Below, one piece after another: positions 9,047 through 18,742 of a stretch of DNA of 64,000 nt (position 1 is the first letter of the stretch; every line of letters begins with the position of its first letter). The DNA is from an uncultured Ilumatobacter sp. (lineage in GTDB: Bacteria > Actinomycetota > Acidimicrobiia > Acidimicrobiales > Ilumatobacteraceae), in assembly GCA_905182555.1 (NCBI GenBank), contig CAJJBX010000015.1, positions 1-64,000 of the forward strand, read 5' to 3'. The notes beneath the pieces were generated by a model that was given only the letters and a program-made list of their open reading frames with translations, was not told where the DNA came from and searched no databases. A program made the translations under genes and the position numbers.

Positions 9047-10081
9047 ATGAAAGCAATGTTGTACACCGAAGTCGGAGGCCCTGAGGTCTTTCAGTTCATC
9101 GACGTTCCCGACCCCGAACCGGGCGCGGGTGATGTCATTGTCGACGTGGCTGCAACATCGCTGAACCGACTTGACCTCGTGCAACGTGCGGGCTGGTTCC
9201 AGATGCCAGGTTTCGAATTTCCGCACATTGCGGGCATGGACATCGCCGGCACCGTGTCGGCCGTGGGCGATGCGGTGACCAACGTGTCTGTCGGTGATCG
9301 TGTCGTTGTCGATCCGTCGCTGGCGGGCGTTGCGGAGAATTCGAAGCTCGCTGGTCGCGGCGATCTTTACGGAGATCTGGGCATCATTGGAGGCACCGTT
9401 GCGGGGGGCTACGCCGAAAAGTGTCTCGTCCCGGCTTCGCACGTGTACATCGTTCCCGCCGACATGCCTCTCGAACACGCTGCGACATTCCCCACGGCGT
9501 TCCTGACCGCAGCACACGCACTCTTCGACGTTGGCCAACTGCAAGCTGGCGAAACCGTGATGATTCACGCCGCCGGTTCAGGTGTGTCGACGGCCGGCAT
9601 CCAGCTGGCGAAAGAGGCCGGCGCAACGGTGCTCGCCACGGCCGGAACCGACGAAAAATGCGCACGCGCATTGGCGCTTGGCGCCGATCACGTGGCGAAC
9701 AACCGGACCACCGATGTCGCCGGTTTTGCCCGCGAGGTCACGCACGGTGCTGGGGTCAACATGGTCTTTGATCACGTCGGTACGGCCCTCTTCGGCGCAT
9801 CACTGTTCGGTCTCGGGGTGCATGGACGCCTGGTCAACTGTGGCAACTCCTCAGGTGACGAGGCAACGATTCCGTCGCTGGGCTATCTGTTCCATTCGGG
9901 CATCAAAATCCTTGGTTCTGACCCGTACCGGCCTGAAGAGTTTGGCCCGGTCTGGGACAAGTTCTGCAGCGCCAACTTCGAGGTCGTTATCGATTCCGAG
10001 TTCGATCTTGCCGATGCAGGCCAGGCACAAGACAAGATGATGCAAAGCGACTTCTTCGGCAAGATCGTGCTGAAGCCCTAG
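9047..10081 (+). CDS. Zinc-free MDR oxidoreductase (quinone oxidoreductase-like)
   Basis: This 344-residue medium-chain reductase has the GroES-like N-terminal domain, with AGMDIAGTVSAVGDAV near residue 65, and an NADPH-binding Rossmann domain with AAGSGVSTAGIQLAKEAGATVLATA around residue 170. The catalytic-zinc cysteines and the structural zinc four-Cys loop of alcohol dehydrogenases are absent, which places it with quinone oxidoreductase/enoyl reductase types. It begins a same-strand run of four genes up to 13.6 kb and has a GntR-type operator 52 bases upstream, so it probably reduces an intermediate of the same pathway as the Rieske oxygenases. The reading frame is intact. Confidence 0.85.
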   Translation: MKAMLYTEVGGPEVFQFIDVPDPEPGAGDVIVDVAATSLNRLDLVQRAGWFQMPGFEFPHIAGMDIAGTVSAVGDAVTNVSVGDRVVVDPSLAGVAENSKLAGRGDLYGDLGIIGGTVAGGYAEKCLVPASHVYIVPADMPLEHAATFPTAFLTAAHALFDVGQLQAGETVMIHAAGSGVSTAGIQLAKEAGATVLATAGTDEKCARALALGADHVANNRTTDVAGFAREVTHGAGVNMVFDHVGTALFGASLFGLGVHGRLVNCGNSSGDEATIPSLGYLFHSGIKILGSDPYRPEEFGPVWDKFCSANFEVVIDSEFDLADAGQAQDKMMQSDFFGKIVLKP

Positions 10082-10096
10082 GGGGTTTTGGTCAGC

Positions 10097-11195
10097 ATGT
10101 TTGAACCTCGCGACGCTCCATATCCGGAGATCAAAAAGACGCACACGATGGCCCACGCGGGCCGTCCCTGGACTGACTATAAGCCGCCGCCCGCCGCTCC
10201 GGTGTGGGCAGCAATCGAGGGCCTTGGCCGGTACTACATCTTGCTTGCGGCCCTCGAGCTCAATGTCTTCGACACATTGCAGCGGTTGGGTCCGTCGCCG
10301 GTCGAAGACATCGCCGTCGCGCTTGATGCATCAATCGATCATGTCCGAGCACTCCTCGACGGGGTCGTTGCACTCGAACTCCTCGACCAGTTCACTGACA
10401 TCTACGAGCTCAACGACGCGGCGAAGCGATACCTGGTGTCAGACAGCCCTGCCTCAATGGCGGACCTCATTCCCATGGCGCCAGGGCCCCACGAGAACTG
10501 GACGCAGCTCGCCGACACGGTGCGCAACGGCCGCCCGGCCACGCCGATCGAAGATAATGCCGCAGCCTTTTACATTCCCCTGGTCGAAGGAACATTCACG
10601 ACGATGTTCCGTTGTGCTACTCGTGCCGATCTCAAGATCCGCTATTCCGCTCTGCGGGCACCCAAGATCCTCGACCTCGGAGCCGGAGGGGCGCCTTGGG
10701 CCATTGCGATGCTCAACGGATGCCCCGCCGGCTCAGCGGTGATCAATGATCTCCCAGGTGTTTTGAATGTCGCCGAGGCCAAAGCCGCTGAGCACGGTGT
10801 GGCCGACCGTTGTGAGTTCCGCCCTGGCAACTTCCACACGATTGACATTGAGCCCGCCGAGTACGACATCGTCGTGCTCGACCAGGATGGGCCGCACCGA
10901 GGGTGCAGCCGGTGCTCAGCACATGATCGAGCGAGCGTTCTCGGCTCTGAAGCCAGAAGGCCGGCTCGTTCTTGCTGATTATTTCACCGATATCGAACGC
11001 AAGTTGAACCCCCACGCGGTCATCATGGGAACCACCATGATGGCGAGCACCGAGAAGGGCTTGTGCTTTACGCACCAACAGTTCTCGGAGTGGATTCGTG
11101 CCGCAGGTTTTATTGGCCTCCGGCTCATTGAGCCGATTGGTTTTCAACAGAGTTTCGTTGCAAGTAAACCCCGCCAGAGTCTGGAGACTTCATGA
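10097..11195 (+). CDS. SAM-dependent methyltransferase (O-methyltransferase type), frameshifted
   Basis: The first frame (from ATG 10097, preceded by AGGGGG) encodes a winged-helix dimerisation domain (LAALELNVFDTLQRLG) and the SAM-binding motif KILDLGAGGAPWAIAML near residue 200, then runs off after YDIVVLDQDG. The expected continuation (RTEGAAGAQHMIERAFSALKPEGRLVLADYF) is in another frame ending at 11195. A one-base slip near 10885-10895 joins the two into a full-length protein of about 365 residues like hydroxyneurosporene/O-methyltransferases. Its stop overlaps the ATG of the following amidohydrolase. Whether the frameshift is real or an error cannot be decided from the sequence. Confidence 0.78.
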
Positions 11196-12573
11196 CCGAA
11201 CAGATCGACACCCTTATTGTCGGCAGCCACGTCGTCACGATGAATGAGACGCGTGATGTGATTCGCCACGGCGCAGTCGCAATTCGTGGAAACACCATCG
11301 TCGACGTTGGTAAGCAGACCGACCTTGAAGCGCTGTACACAGCCAAAGAGACCGTCGGGAGCGACCGTTTCGTTGTCACGCCCGGGATGGTCAACACCCA
11401 CATTCACATTACGGGCGAACCGTTGACGCGGGGCTACGTCCCCGACGACACTCCGTTCGAAGAGAACGTATTCATGTGGCTCTGCCCGCTGTACTCGGTG
11501 CATACCGCAGAAGAGGAACGGCTGTCGGCCCAGCTCGCGGCCGTCGAGATGTTGAAGTCAGGCACGACAACCTTTCTCGAAGCGGGAACGATCCGTTTCC
11601 TCGACGAGGTCGTCGACGGACTCGTCGAGGTCGGCATCCGCGGACGAGTCGGTAATTGGGTGTGGGACCTTCCCCCGGAACCCGACGTCTACAAGCAGAA
11701 CACCGATGCAGCAATCAACATGTTGCAGCAGCAGTTGGTTGACCACGGTTCGGTTCCCGACGCCAGGGTGGGCACGTGGTCGACCCTGGTTGGTCACACC
11801 ACAGCGTCCGATCCGCTCTGGAAGGCCGCTCGGGAGTTGGCTGACGAGCACGGCACCGGCATGAGTTTCCACATGTCGCCGGCGAAGATGGACCCGGAAG
11901 GCTTCATTGCCGAGTTCGGTCAACGCCCGATGATCCACCTCGCCGAGCTGGGGATCTTGCGTGATGACGTTGCAATCACCCACTGTGTTCAGATTGACGA
12001 CCAAGAACTCGCCGTGATGGCCGAGAAAGTCGACGAGAATTACCGCCTCGCAAACATCGGAGGCATGACGGCGTCACTCAGGTTGGCAAATTTCCCGAGA
12101 TGGTGCAGATGGGTGTCAACGTCAGCATCGGCACCGACGGCAACAACGCATCGAACTACTCCGACCTCATGCGGGCGACCTATTTGGTGGCGGGGTTGTT
12201 CAAAGACGCCCGACAGGATCCTCAGATGTTCCCGGCCGAGATGGCCTACGAAATGGCAACGCTTGGCGGCGCCAAGACCATGCAGATGCAAGACACCATT
12301 GGCTCACTCGAGGTGGGCAAGCGCGCCGACATTGTGTTGCACGACACCGATCGACCAGAGTGGCGACCGCTACTCAATGTGGCCAACCAACTCGTGTGGT
12401 CCGCCGACGGACGCGGCGTGCACACGGTGTTCGTCGACGGTGCCAAAGTTGTTGAGAACGGTCAAATGACCACGATCGACGAAGGCACGTTCTACAACCG
12501 CTGTCAGATGGCCGGCGAAGCCATCACGGCTCGCTCCGGCCTGCCTGACAAAGCAAAGTGGCCGCTGCTCTAG
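11192..12573 (+). CDS. Amidohydrolase of the AtzA/TrzN/guanine-deaminase family, frameshifted
   Basis: The metal-dependent hydrolase domain is clear: GMVNTHIHITGEPL carries the HxH metal pair near residue 70, SFHMSPAKM and ITHCVQIDD supply further histidines, and, in a second frame, NVSIGTDGNNASNYSDLMRA supplies the catalytic Asp. The frame changes between about 12020 and 12072. The stretch between VMAEK and GVTQVGKFPEMVQMG lacks the usual VHCPTTALKLG-type segment, so there is a small replacement or deletion as well as the shift. With this repaired it is about 460 residues long. Relatives deaminate or dechlorinate N-heterocyclic rings. It is coupled to the upstream methyltransferase and resembles the convergent amidohydrolase at 13637-14995. 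Confidence 0.8.
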
Positions 12574-12611
12574 ACCCGAAGGATCTGACCGGGCCGATTG
12601 ATAGGAATGGT

Positions 12612-13640
12612 ATGACGTTCGAAGCTGAGATTACGCCGGGCATGGCACCGGCAGAAGCTGTCGAACTCGGCTGTCTGGTCGAGGAGGCCGGTTTCGATCG
12701 CCTGGGAATTTCCTGTGTTGCGCTTTGGCCCGACACGTATCAATTGCAGGCACTCATCGCAGCGCGTACTGAACGGATCCACATTGGTTCCATGGTGACC
12801 AACCCGTACACGCGGCACCCAGCGGCCCACGCAAGTGCACTGGCGACGCTGCAGGAGTTGTCTGGCGGCCGAGCTTTCTGTGGGATCGGTGTTGGGGCCG
12901 GGCTCGAAGAACTTGGTATCGATTACCCCCGCCCGGTTCGAACACTCCGTGAGTCGATCACGGCATTGCGCGGCCTCCTTGCCGGCGACGAGGTGACGCT
13001 CAATGGTCAGGTGGTGAAGTTGGACAAGGCGCGGCTCATCCGGCCGCCAGCGCAGCGTGTGCCGATCGCGATCGGTACACGAAGCGAGGGTGTGATGAAA
13101 CTCGCGGGCGAAGTCGCTGACATAGCGCTCGTCGGAGCGCGGCACCTGACCCCTGAAATTGTGGCGCGCTATCGACGATGGCTTGCTGAAGGGGCCGCTC
13201 GGGCCGGACGCGATGTCGACGAGATCGAAGTGCTGCCTCGTGTCACCCTCTGCGTGTCTGACGATGAGGAGTTGGCGGTGAACAGCGTCAAGAGATTTGC
13301 CGCTCACTACCTCGACATCCTTGGCGACTATGGGCCGCCGGTCGATCCGGATCGTCGGCGCAAGATCGTGGCCACTCTCGATGATGCGACAGGTTGGTAC
13401 TTCGACTTGAACCGCTACGACCCACCGGAGATGCTCGATCTCATCGATGCTGATCTGGCTCGAAAGTTCGCCGTTGTTGGCACCCCTGAGCAGTGTGCCG
13501 ACCAGATTCGTGAGTTGCAAACGCTTGGTTTTGCTGGCGTCAGTTGCAATTTGGCAGCGGTCAACCGAGGGTCGATGTACGACGGTTTACGCGAAACCAT
13601 CGAGGGCAGCAAGCGCGTGTTGCAGTTGCTTGCCAGCTAG
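12612..13640 (+). CDS. LLM-class F420-dependent oxidoreductase
   Basis: This 342-residue luciferase-like TIM-barrel protein has the usual N-terminal helix segment (AVELGCLVEEAGFDRLGIS), the central SMVTNPYTRHPAAHASALATLQELSGGR and GIGVGAGLEELGIDYPRPVRTLRE, characteristic of F420-dependent methylene-H4MPT reductase-like actinobacterial enzymes. The ATG at 12612 is preferred to upstream in-frame codons because it gives the family N-terminus. Such enzymes oxidise alcohols or reduce C=C or C=N bonds with cofactor F420. It ends the four-gene run begun at 9047, and its TAG stop shares a CTAG with the stop of the opposing gene. Confidence 0.87.
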   Translation: MTFEAEITPGMAPAEAVELGCLVEEAGFDRLGISCVALWPDTYQLQALIAARTERIHIGSMVTNPYTRHPAAHASALATLQELSGGRAFCGIGVGAGLEELGIDYPRPVRTLRESITALRGLLAGDEVTLNGQVVKLDKARLIRPPAQRVPIAIGTRSEGVMKLAGEVADIALVGARHLTPEIVARYRRWLAEGAARAGRDVDEIEVLPRVTLCVSDDEELAVNSVKRFAAHYLDILGDYGPPVDPDRRRKIVATLDDATGWYFDLNRYDPPEMLDLIDADLARKFAVVGTPEQCADQIRELQTLGFAGVSCNLAAVNRGSMYDGLRETIEGSKRVLQLLAS

Positions 13641-14995
13641 CGGCGCGGCCACCTGGAAACTGATTCGACGCCGCTTCGCTTGCGAAGGGCTGCGCCTGCT
13701 GCGACGGCGTCATCGGTCAGCGCGCGAATATCGACAGTTACGAGTTCGCCCTCGGCAACAACGTGCTCGCCGGCGACGTAGACATCGCGGACCGACCGCC
13801 CATCTGACCCCCAGATCAACTGGAGGACTGGGTCTGGGCTTGCCGGAATCCATTCGACCCGTGTCCGATCGTGGACGACCAAATCGGCTTGCTTGCCGAC
13901 TTCGATAGAGCCAACCAGATCGTCGATGCCGAGTGCCTCGGCGCCGCGGATCGTCAGGAGTTCAAGTGCATCGTGGGCACCGAACACCGTTGGGTCGAGG
14001 TCGCGTTCTTTGGCCATTCCCGTGAACAGGGCGGCAGCACGAATGCCGTCGACCATGTCGCCAGCGTTCTCAGCGTCGCATCCCAGCGCAATGCGACCGT
14101 TCCGCTGCCAGATGTCGAGATGCCGGAACTTGCGCGAAAGCCCTTGACCCAGGCGTAGGTATGCCCACGGACATGACACGACGGCTGAGCGCCTTTCGAT
14201 CAAGAGGTCAACCTCGGCGTCGTCGATGTGGACGGCGTGGCCGATTGCCAGGTGCGGCCCGAGCACGCCGAGCGAATCAAGATGGACGAGCGGGCTGAGG
14301 CCGGTTCGAGCGAGATAGCTGTCGGTGTCGCTGGTGCTGGGTGAAAGATGAAAAGTCATCCCGACATCGCGCTCGCGTGCCAATTCGGTTGCGGCGACAA
14401 CCAGTTCGTCTGACATCAGGTCGTGGCCGACAAGGGTGACCCAGCTCGACACAAGGGGGCCAGTGATGAGGTCGAGCGCTGTGGTTTGGCGTTCAATCAC
14501 TTCGTCGACCGACCCGGTGAACGGTCCGTGCTCGATATCCCATCCCCACGTTCCGATGGTGAGGCGGGCGCCGACCTGCTCGGAGGCTCGTGCAATTCGG
14601 TCGGGGTGCGCAACAGTGCCGGCCTCGAATGTTGTCGTGATGCCGTTGGTTAACGACTCGGCGAGGGTCAGCGTGGCGGACAGTTCGTCGTCGTCGCCGG
14701 TGTGCTCGGCGTGGACCGGCACGACCCAGGTAAAGATTGCTTCGCCTGGCGCAAGGTTGTCGGGAATCGACGACTGGATGAGCCGGTCTCCTGTGAGATG
14801 TTGATGGCCGTTGATATACCCGGGGAGGACCAGATCGTTCGGCGATCCCGTTACCACCGCATCTGGGTAGATCGCCCGGACGGCGTCGAAGTTGTCCACC
14901 AGGGCAATGGTGTTGCCATCGACAGCAATTGCCCCATTGGTGAGAATCTCGCGCTGCGGATTCATCGTGACGACGGTTCCTCGGATGATTTGCAT
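13637..14995 (-). CDS. Amidohydrolase family protein (AtzA/TrzN-like)
   Basis: This intact 452-residue amidohydrolase has the metal motif GYINGHQHLTGD (an HxH equivalent) near residue 63, FHLSPSTSD, IGHAVHIDD and the catalytic-Asp segment ALGCDAENAGD, followed by the C-terminal small domain LVGSIEVGKQADLVVHDRTR. It is a paralogue of the protein at 11192-12573, sharing the FEAGTV and THxxHID-type segments and overall length. The two genes point at each other with an F420 enzyme between. Likely reaction: hydrolytic removal of an amino or other leaving group from an N-containing ring, or ring-amide cleavage. The exact substrate is not deducible. Confidence 0.87.
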   Translation of the reverse strand: MQIIRGTVVTMNPQREILTNGAIAVDGNTIALVDNFDAVRAIYPDAVVTGSPNDLVLPGYINGHQHLTGDRLIQSSIPDNLAPGEAIFTWVVPVHAEHTGDDDELSATLTLAESLTNGITTTFEAGTVAHPDRIARASEQVGARLTIGTWGWDIEHGPFTGSVDEVIERQTTALDLITGPLVSSWVTLVGHDLMSDELVVAATELARERDVGMTFHLSPSTSDTDSYLARTGLSPLVHLDSLGVLGPHLAIGHAVHIDDAEVDLLIERRSAVVSCPWAYLRLGQGLSRKFRHLDIWQRNGRIALGCDAENAGDMVDGIRAAALFTGMAKERDLDPTVFGAHDALELLTIRGAEALGIDDLVGSIEVGKQADLVVHDRTRVEWIPASPDPVLQLIWGSDGRSVRDVYVAGEHVVAEGELVTVDIRALTDDAVAAGAALRKRSGVESVSRWPRR

Positions 14996-15057
14996 CCCCT
15001 AAAGTATGGGCCAAAGATCTCGCGTCAGCGACCTGGAGGGCCTAGCGTTGGCCAGAG

Positions 15058-15453
15058 ATGAGCACATCAGCCGACGTTGTTACCAGCTACTTGGACGCAT
15101 TCTCGCGAGGTGACCCAGACGAGATTTCTGGCTTTGTCGCGGAAGAGTTTCACAACGAGCACCTCAGCTCGATCGCATCGAGTTGTGTCGGTATCGACGA
15201 GTACCGCCGACGGCTACCCAACTTTTTGGCGACGTTCGTCGACCGGAGCTACGCGGTGCTTGAGCTCGTCGAGCAGGGAACAGCGGCGCACTCTCAGGTC
15301 GTTGTGCGAAACGACTTTACGGCCCTGTACGACGGTATGCCGATTGACATACCTGGCGTCATGTGGTTCACCGTCGAGGAGGGCTTGATCACCAAGCGCA
15401 CAGATGTGTGGGATAGCGGGATTTTCGTGGCTCAAACAGCGACAACTGACTGA
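15058..15453 (+). CDS. SnoaL/NTF2-like small protein
   Basis: The 131-residue protein opens with VVTSYLDAFSRGDPDEISGFVAEEFHNEHLSS, the typical first helices of the NTF2-like cone fold, and ends with strands such as DIPGVMWFTVEEGLITKRTDVWD. Proteins of this type act as isomerases, hydrolases or small-ligand binders. It starts 62 bases from the divergent amidohydrolase start and its 3' end overlaps the convergent methyltransferase by 22 bases. The function in this context is unknown; a role in the neighbouring catabolic pathway is possible. Confidence 0.75.
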   Translation: MSTSADVVTSYLDAFSRGDPDEISGFVAEEFHNEHLSSIASSCVGIDEYRRRLPNFLATFVDRSYAVLELVEQGTAAHSQVVVRNDFTALYDGMPIDIPGVMWFTVEEGLITKRTDVWDSGIFVAQTATTD

Positions 15454-16130
15454 GCCCACACGGCGAACAATGGGTCGCCGAATCCGCCTGGGTTGCGCCG
15501 CTGCGTGGTCGGCTCCTCAAAACCGGCGGTCATGTCGAAGTAGGTCTCGACGATGCGGCAGCGCCCGCTGTCGTCGGTGCGTAGCCATCCAAGAATCGCT
15601 TTCGTCGGAAAACAGCGATTCGAGAACGTGCACACGAAGATGCCGCCCGGTCGCAGCACCCGGGCCGCCTCGGCAAACACGTCGAGTGGCCTTGTCAAAT
15701 AGTCGACCGACACGCAGCAGGTCACCGCAGCGAACGTTTCGTCTTCAAAGGGCAGCGTCGGATCGACATTGAGGTCGCGCACCTGCTGTTCGTCGGCCAT
15801 TTGATTGGCAGCGAGTTCGGCGGCGTTCATGCCAGTGACGACAAGCCGCTCAGGTTTCGTCGAGAAGTGTGAGATCCACGATGAGCAGATGTCGAGCACA
15901 GGGCCCGAGCTCGGGCCGGAGAGGTTGAGTTCGTCGTACAGGGCTCCGACGGCAGCGATCGCGCCATCGTCGATGTGGGTGACCAACCGATCAAAGGCGT
16001 AGAACACCCCGTCGTTGGTCTCGTCGGTCCGGGAGAAGAACCCCGGTGGAAACGCTGCGTCGTGTCGTTCGTCCACGTCTCGACGATCTCACCGGCCTCG
16101 GCGTGTGCTGGGTCGAGGTCACTCCACCTT
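15432..16130 (-). CDS. Class I SAM methyltransferase, 5' end frameshifted
   Basis: The main frame (from 16076) encodes a methyltransferase-11-like protein: GPVLDICSSWISHF is an altered SAM-binding motif I, LPFEDETFAAVTCCVSVDYLTRPLDVFAEAARVLRPGG is the classic motif II-III region, and the C-terminus matches small actinobacterial methyltransferases. The natural N-terminus seems to extend to about 16130 in another frame (AEAGEIVETW leading into DERHDAAF), so a one-base slip near 16076 is likely. A decayed second copy lies at 17028-17170. The target is unknown. Confidence 0.72.
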
Positions 16131-16600
16131 GAAGGCTGAGCCTGAGCCCGAGAGCCCGAGAGCCCAGTTGCTCAGACTGTCGAAGCCGCCCACAACTCAG
16201 CATTCCCGTCAGACTTGTGCGGCGAAGTCGCTGCGCATCTCGACGGCCGCGGCAAGTTCGTTATTGGTTGGCTTGTCAGGAATGTCGATCACTGGTGGGT
16301 CAGGCAGGCGAGTCGTGTCGTCGCAACCGGGAGCTGTCAACAGAGGTCCATTGGACCGAACCGTCGGAGTGTGCCCAACACCGATGAGACGTAGGAGATT
16401 GGCCAAGTAGGACGTTGCGCCAAGAAGGCTCTGCACACACCGGGCGGCGCCTGAACGTGGATGTCGTAGAACCCGTTGTCGATCTTGGTCTGTTTGAAGA
16501 GCTAATAGGCGCCCCTCTTCCCGATGCGAGGAACATCCTCATTCTTCCGCCCACGGCGTGTCATAATTCACAGCGTCAATAATCAACAAGAAAGAAAATC
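16131..16600. other. Gap with no convincing gene
   Basis: The stretch holds a short GC-rich direct repeat (GAGAGCCC units near 16150-16172) and one minus-strand open frame of 75 codons (16209-16436, rich in proline and threonine) that matches nothing I recognise and lacks a clear ribosome site. From about 16490 the base composition becomes more AT-rich towards the small membrane-protein gene. I see no RNA gene here. Confidence 0.4.
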
Positions 16601-16954
16601 ATGAACGAATCAACATGGATCGAGCTCGGCAATCAAAACTCAGAACGGATGTCGAGGTCTCAATTGACGTACTTCATCTCCATGAGCGCGCTCACCGCCA
16701 CGATTGTCTTTAGTGGAAGTGGCTTCGCTCTCCTCCTCAGTGTCGCCGCAGTGGGAATTGCTCTCTATGGAATCCTGACCTTCGACGCGGCACAGCAAGC
16801 CAACATCCAGATGAGCCAATCAATGCCGGAAAGCGTTGCTTCAACTCCTGTCGGAGAAGCCATCGGCCAAGTGAATCAGTACCAGTTTTATCGTGCGACG
16901 AATGCTTTGTTTACCGCTGGTATCGCAGCGATTCAGATCATCGCTATTAACTGA
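16601..16954 (+). CDS. Small membrane protein of unknown function
   Basis: The 117-residue protein has two adjacent hydrophobic segments (about residues 24-60, ALTATIVFSGSGFALLL and VAAVGIALYGILTF) and a third near the C-terminus (ALFTAGIAAIQIIAIN), with a polar middle loop. It is preceded by an A-rich AAGAAAGAA ribosome site. Its base composition is noticeably less GC-rich than its neighbours, which suggests recent acquisition or an unusual history. No family is recognised. Confidence 0.6.
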   Translation: MNESTWIELGNQNSERMSRSQLTYFISMSALTATIVFSGSGFALLLSVAAVGIALYGILTFDAAQQANIQMSQSMPESVASTPVGEAIGQVNQYQFYRATNALFTAGIAAIQIIAIN

Positions 16955-17027
16955 ACCGGCACGACTGCACCTCGGATCGTGCCGCCGTCGTAGTCGATCT
17001 CTCACCAATCAGGGCCGAACCGCGTCG

Positions 17028-17175
17028 GCGAAGACCCTAAGCGGCTGAGTTGGGTAGGCGACCGACACACAGCACGCCACCGCAGGACTTATTTCGTCGC
17101 CTCGAGCGAAGAACCTCCGGTGGAAAAGTGTGTCGTGTCGCTCCTCCAAGTCCTGACGATCGAGCGCCCGGGGCC
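17028..17175 (-). pseudogene. Decayed, internally deleted copy of the methyltransferase at 15432-16130
   Basis: On the minus strand the frame reads DLEERHDTLFHRRFFARGDE immediately followed by ACCVSVAYPTQPLRVFADAVRP. These match DERHDAAFPPGFFSRTDE and CCVSVDYLTRPLDVFAEAARVL of the intact methyltransferase gene, but the roughly 270 bases that separate them there are missing, and the C-terminal half is absent. DNA similarity is visible too (both contain GAAGAACC-CGGTGGAAA followed by CGTCGTGTCG or a close form). This is a tandem duplicate 1.1 kb away that has lost its core. Confidence 0.7.
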
Positions 17176-17413
17176 CCGGGCTCGTTTTGCCAAGGTGGCC
17201 GACGGCGGGCGCTGCAGCTGGGACGGTTTCCACTACCGGCACGGGTTTTTGCCGAAGGGCCTCGTCGACTTCTTTTGGGAAGGATGAGGCCACAGCTGCT
17301 GACAGGTCGTTCGAGACGGAGCAGACGCGCAACCCTCACTAGTGTCGAGAGGTGAGCGCGATGCACCGACTCCGGGTGGGTGTGAATGAACGACGTTGAA
17401 AAGGAATGCCACG
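17176..17413. other. Gap upstream of P450 gene
   Basis: About 240 bases, rich in CG, with no gene I can support. It must contain the promoter of the P450 gene; an AAAAGGAATG stretch 13 bases before the P450 ATG is the likely ribosome site. Confidence 0.3.
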
Positions 17414-18735
17414 ATGGCCGACACTGACATGAGTAGCGAGCAGAAGATCCAACCGCCGCCAGCGGACTTCCGGTCGCCCGAACAAGAGCAGGTCGAAAAG
17501 GGTGTCGGTGTTGCGCCGGCCGACGAACTTGGCATCGAAGACATCAACCCGCTCAATGCCAACCTGTTTGCTGAAGATCGCTACCACCGCTACTTCGAGC
17601 GCCTTCGCAACGAAGACCCGATTCACTTCAACGAGATCGAGACCGCTGGCCGGTACTGGTCGGTCACTCAGGCCGATGACATTAAGGCCGTCGAAGGTGA
17701 CTGGCAGACCTTTTCCTCGGCGAGTGGCATCACGTTGGGTGTTCCAACCGAAGCGCGCTCGGGTGCGGGGGCGCAAACGTCGTCATTCATCGCCATGGAT
17801 CCGCCCATGCAGCGAGCGCAGCGCAAGACGGTCACCCCAGCGGTGCAGCCGAAGAACCTCCAGAACGTCGAGCCGCTGATCCGCGAGCGCACGATCGATG
17901 TCTTGGAGTCGCTTCCCGAAGGTGAGACCTTCGACTGGGTCGAGACCGTTTCTATTGAACTGACCACCCGCATGCTGGCCACGCTGTTCGACTTTCCGTT
18001 CGAAGATCGCCGCAAGCTGGCTCGATGGTCTGACATCGTCTTTGCCATCCCCGAGCCGGGCGGCGTCATCGAATCGCATCAGCAACGCCACGACGAACTG
18101 GTCGAATGCGTGCACTACTTCTCAGGTCTATGGGAACAGCGCCGAGAAGCACCGGGCAATGACCTCGTCTCGATGCTCGTACACGGCGAAGCCACCAAAG
18201 ACATGTCTGCCACTGACCACTTGGGGAATCTGCTGCTCTTGATTGTCGGCGGTAACGACACGACTCGCAACACGATGACCGGCAGCGTCTACGGGCTCAA
18301 CACGTTCCCCGAGCAGTACGACAAGCTCAGCCGATCACTCACTAATTCCCAATATGGTCTCTGAAATCATTCGCTGGCAGACGCCGCTCGCCTACATGCG
18401 ACGCACGGCAAAAGTTGATACCGAGTTAAACGGGCAAAATATTGGAGGGTGACCAGCTGCTCATGTGGTACCTATCGGCGAACCGCGACGCCAACATTTT
18501 TGAGAACCCCGACAGCATTGACATCGAACGGCACAACGCATCCGATCACCTCTCGTTCGGGTTCGGCGTGCATCGCTGTATGGGCCTCCGTTTGGCCGAG
18601 ATGCAACTCCGGATCCTGTGGGAAGAGATCTTGGAACGATTTGAAAGAATCGAAATACAGGCCGAACCAACCCGCACGCTCTCGTCGTTCGTTCATGGCT
18701 ACGCCAGCCTCCCGGTGACGGTCACGCGAAAGTGA
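17414..18735 (+). pseudogene. Cytochrome P450 with two frameshifts
   Basis: Three frames in sequence rebuild a bacterial class I P450 of about 440 residues. The first (MADTDMSSEQ start) carries the N-terminal half to the I-helix motif LLLLIVGGNDTTRNT (the oxygen-activating G-N-D-T-T). The second, from about 18340, gives IPNMVSEIIRWQTPLAYMRRTA, the K-helix ExxR. The third, from about 18440, gives EGDQLLMWYLSANRD and the haem-ligand loop FGFGVHRCMG. Each junction needs only a one-base change. Either the gene is a young pseudogene or two bases are wrong in this sequence; the conserved motifs in all three pieces argue for very recent damage or error. Confidence 0.85.
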
Positions 18736-18742
18736 ATTTTGC

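Noticed and set aside
16209-16436. Seventy-five-codon frame in the gap before the small membrane protein
   Set aside because: No family, no ribosome site, proline-rich chance composition.
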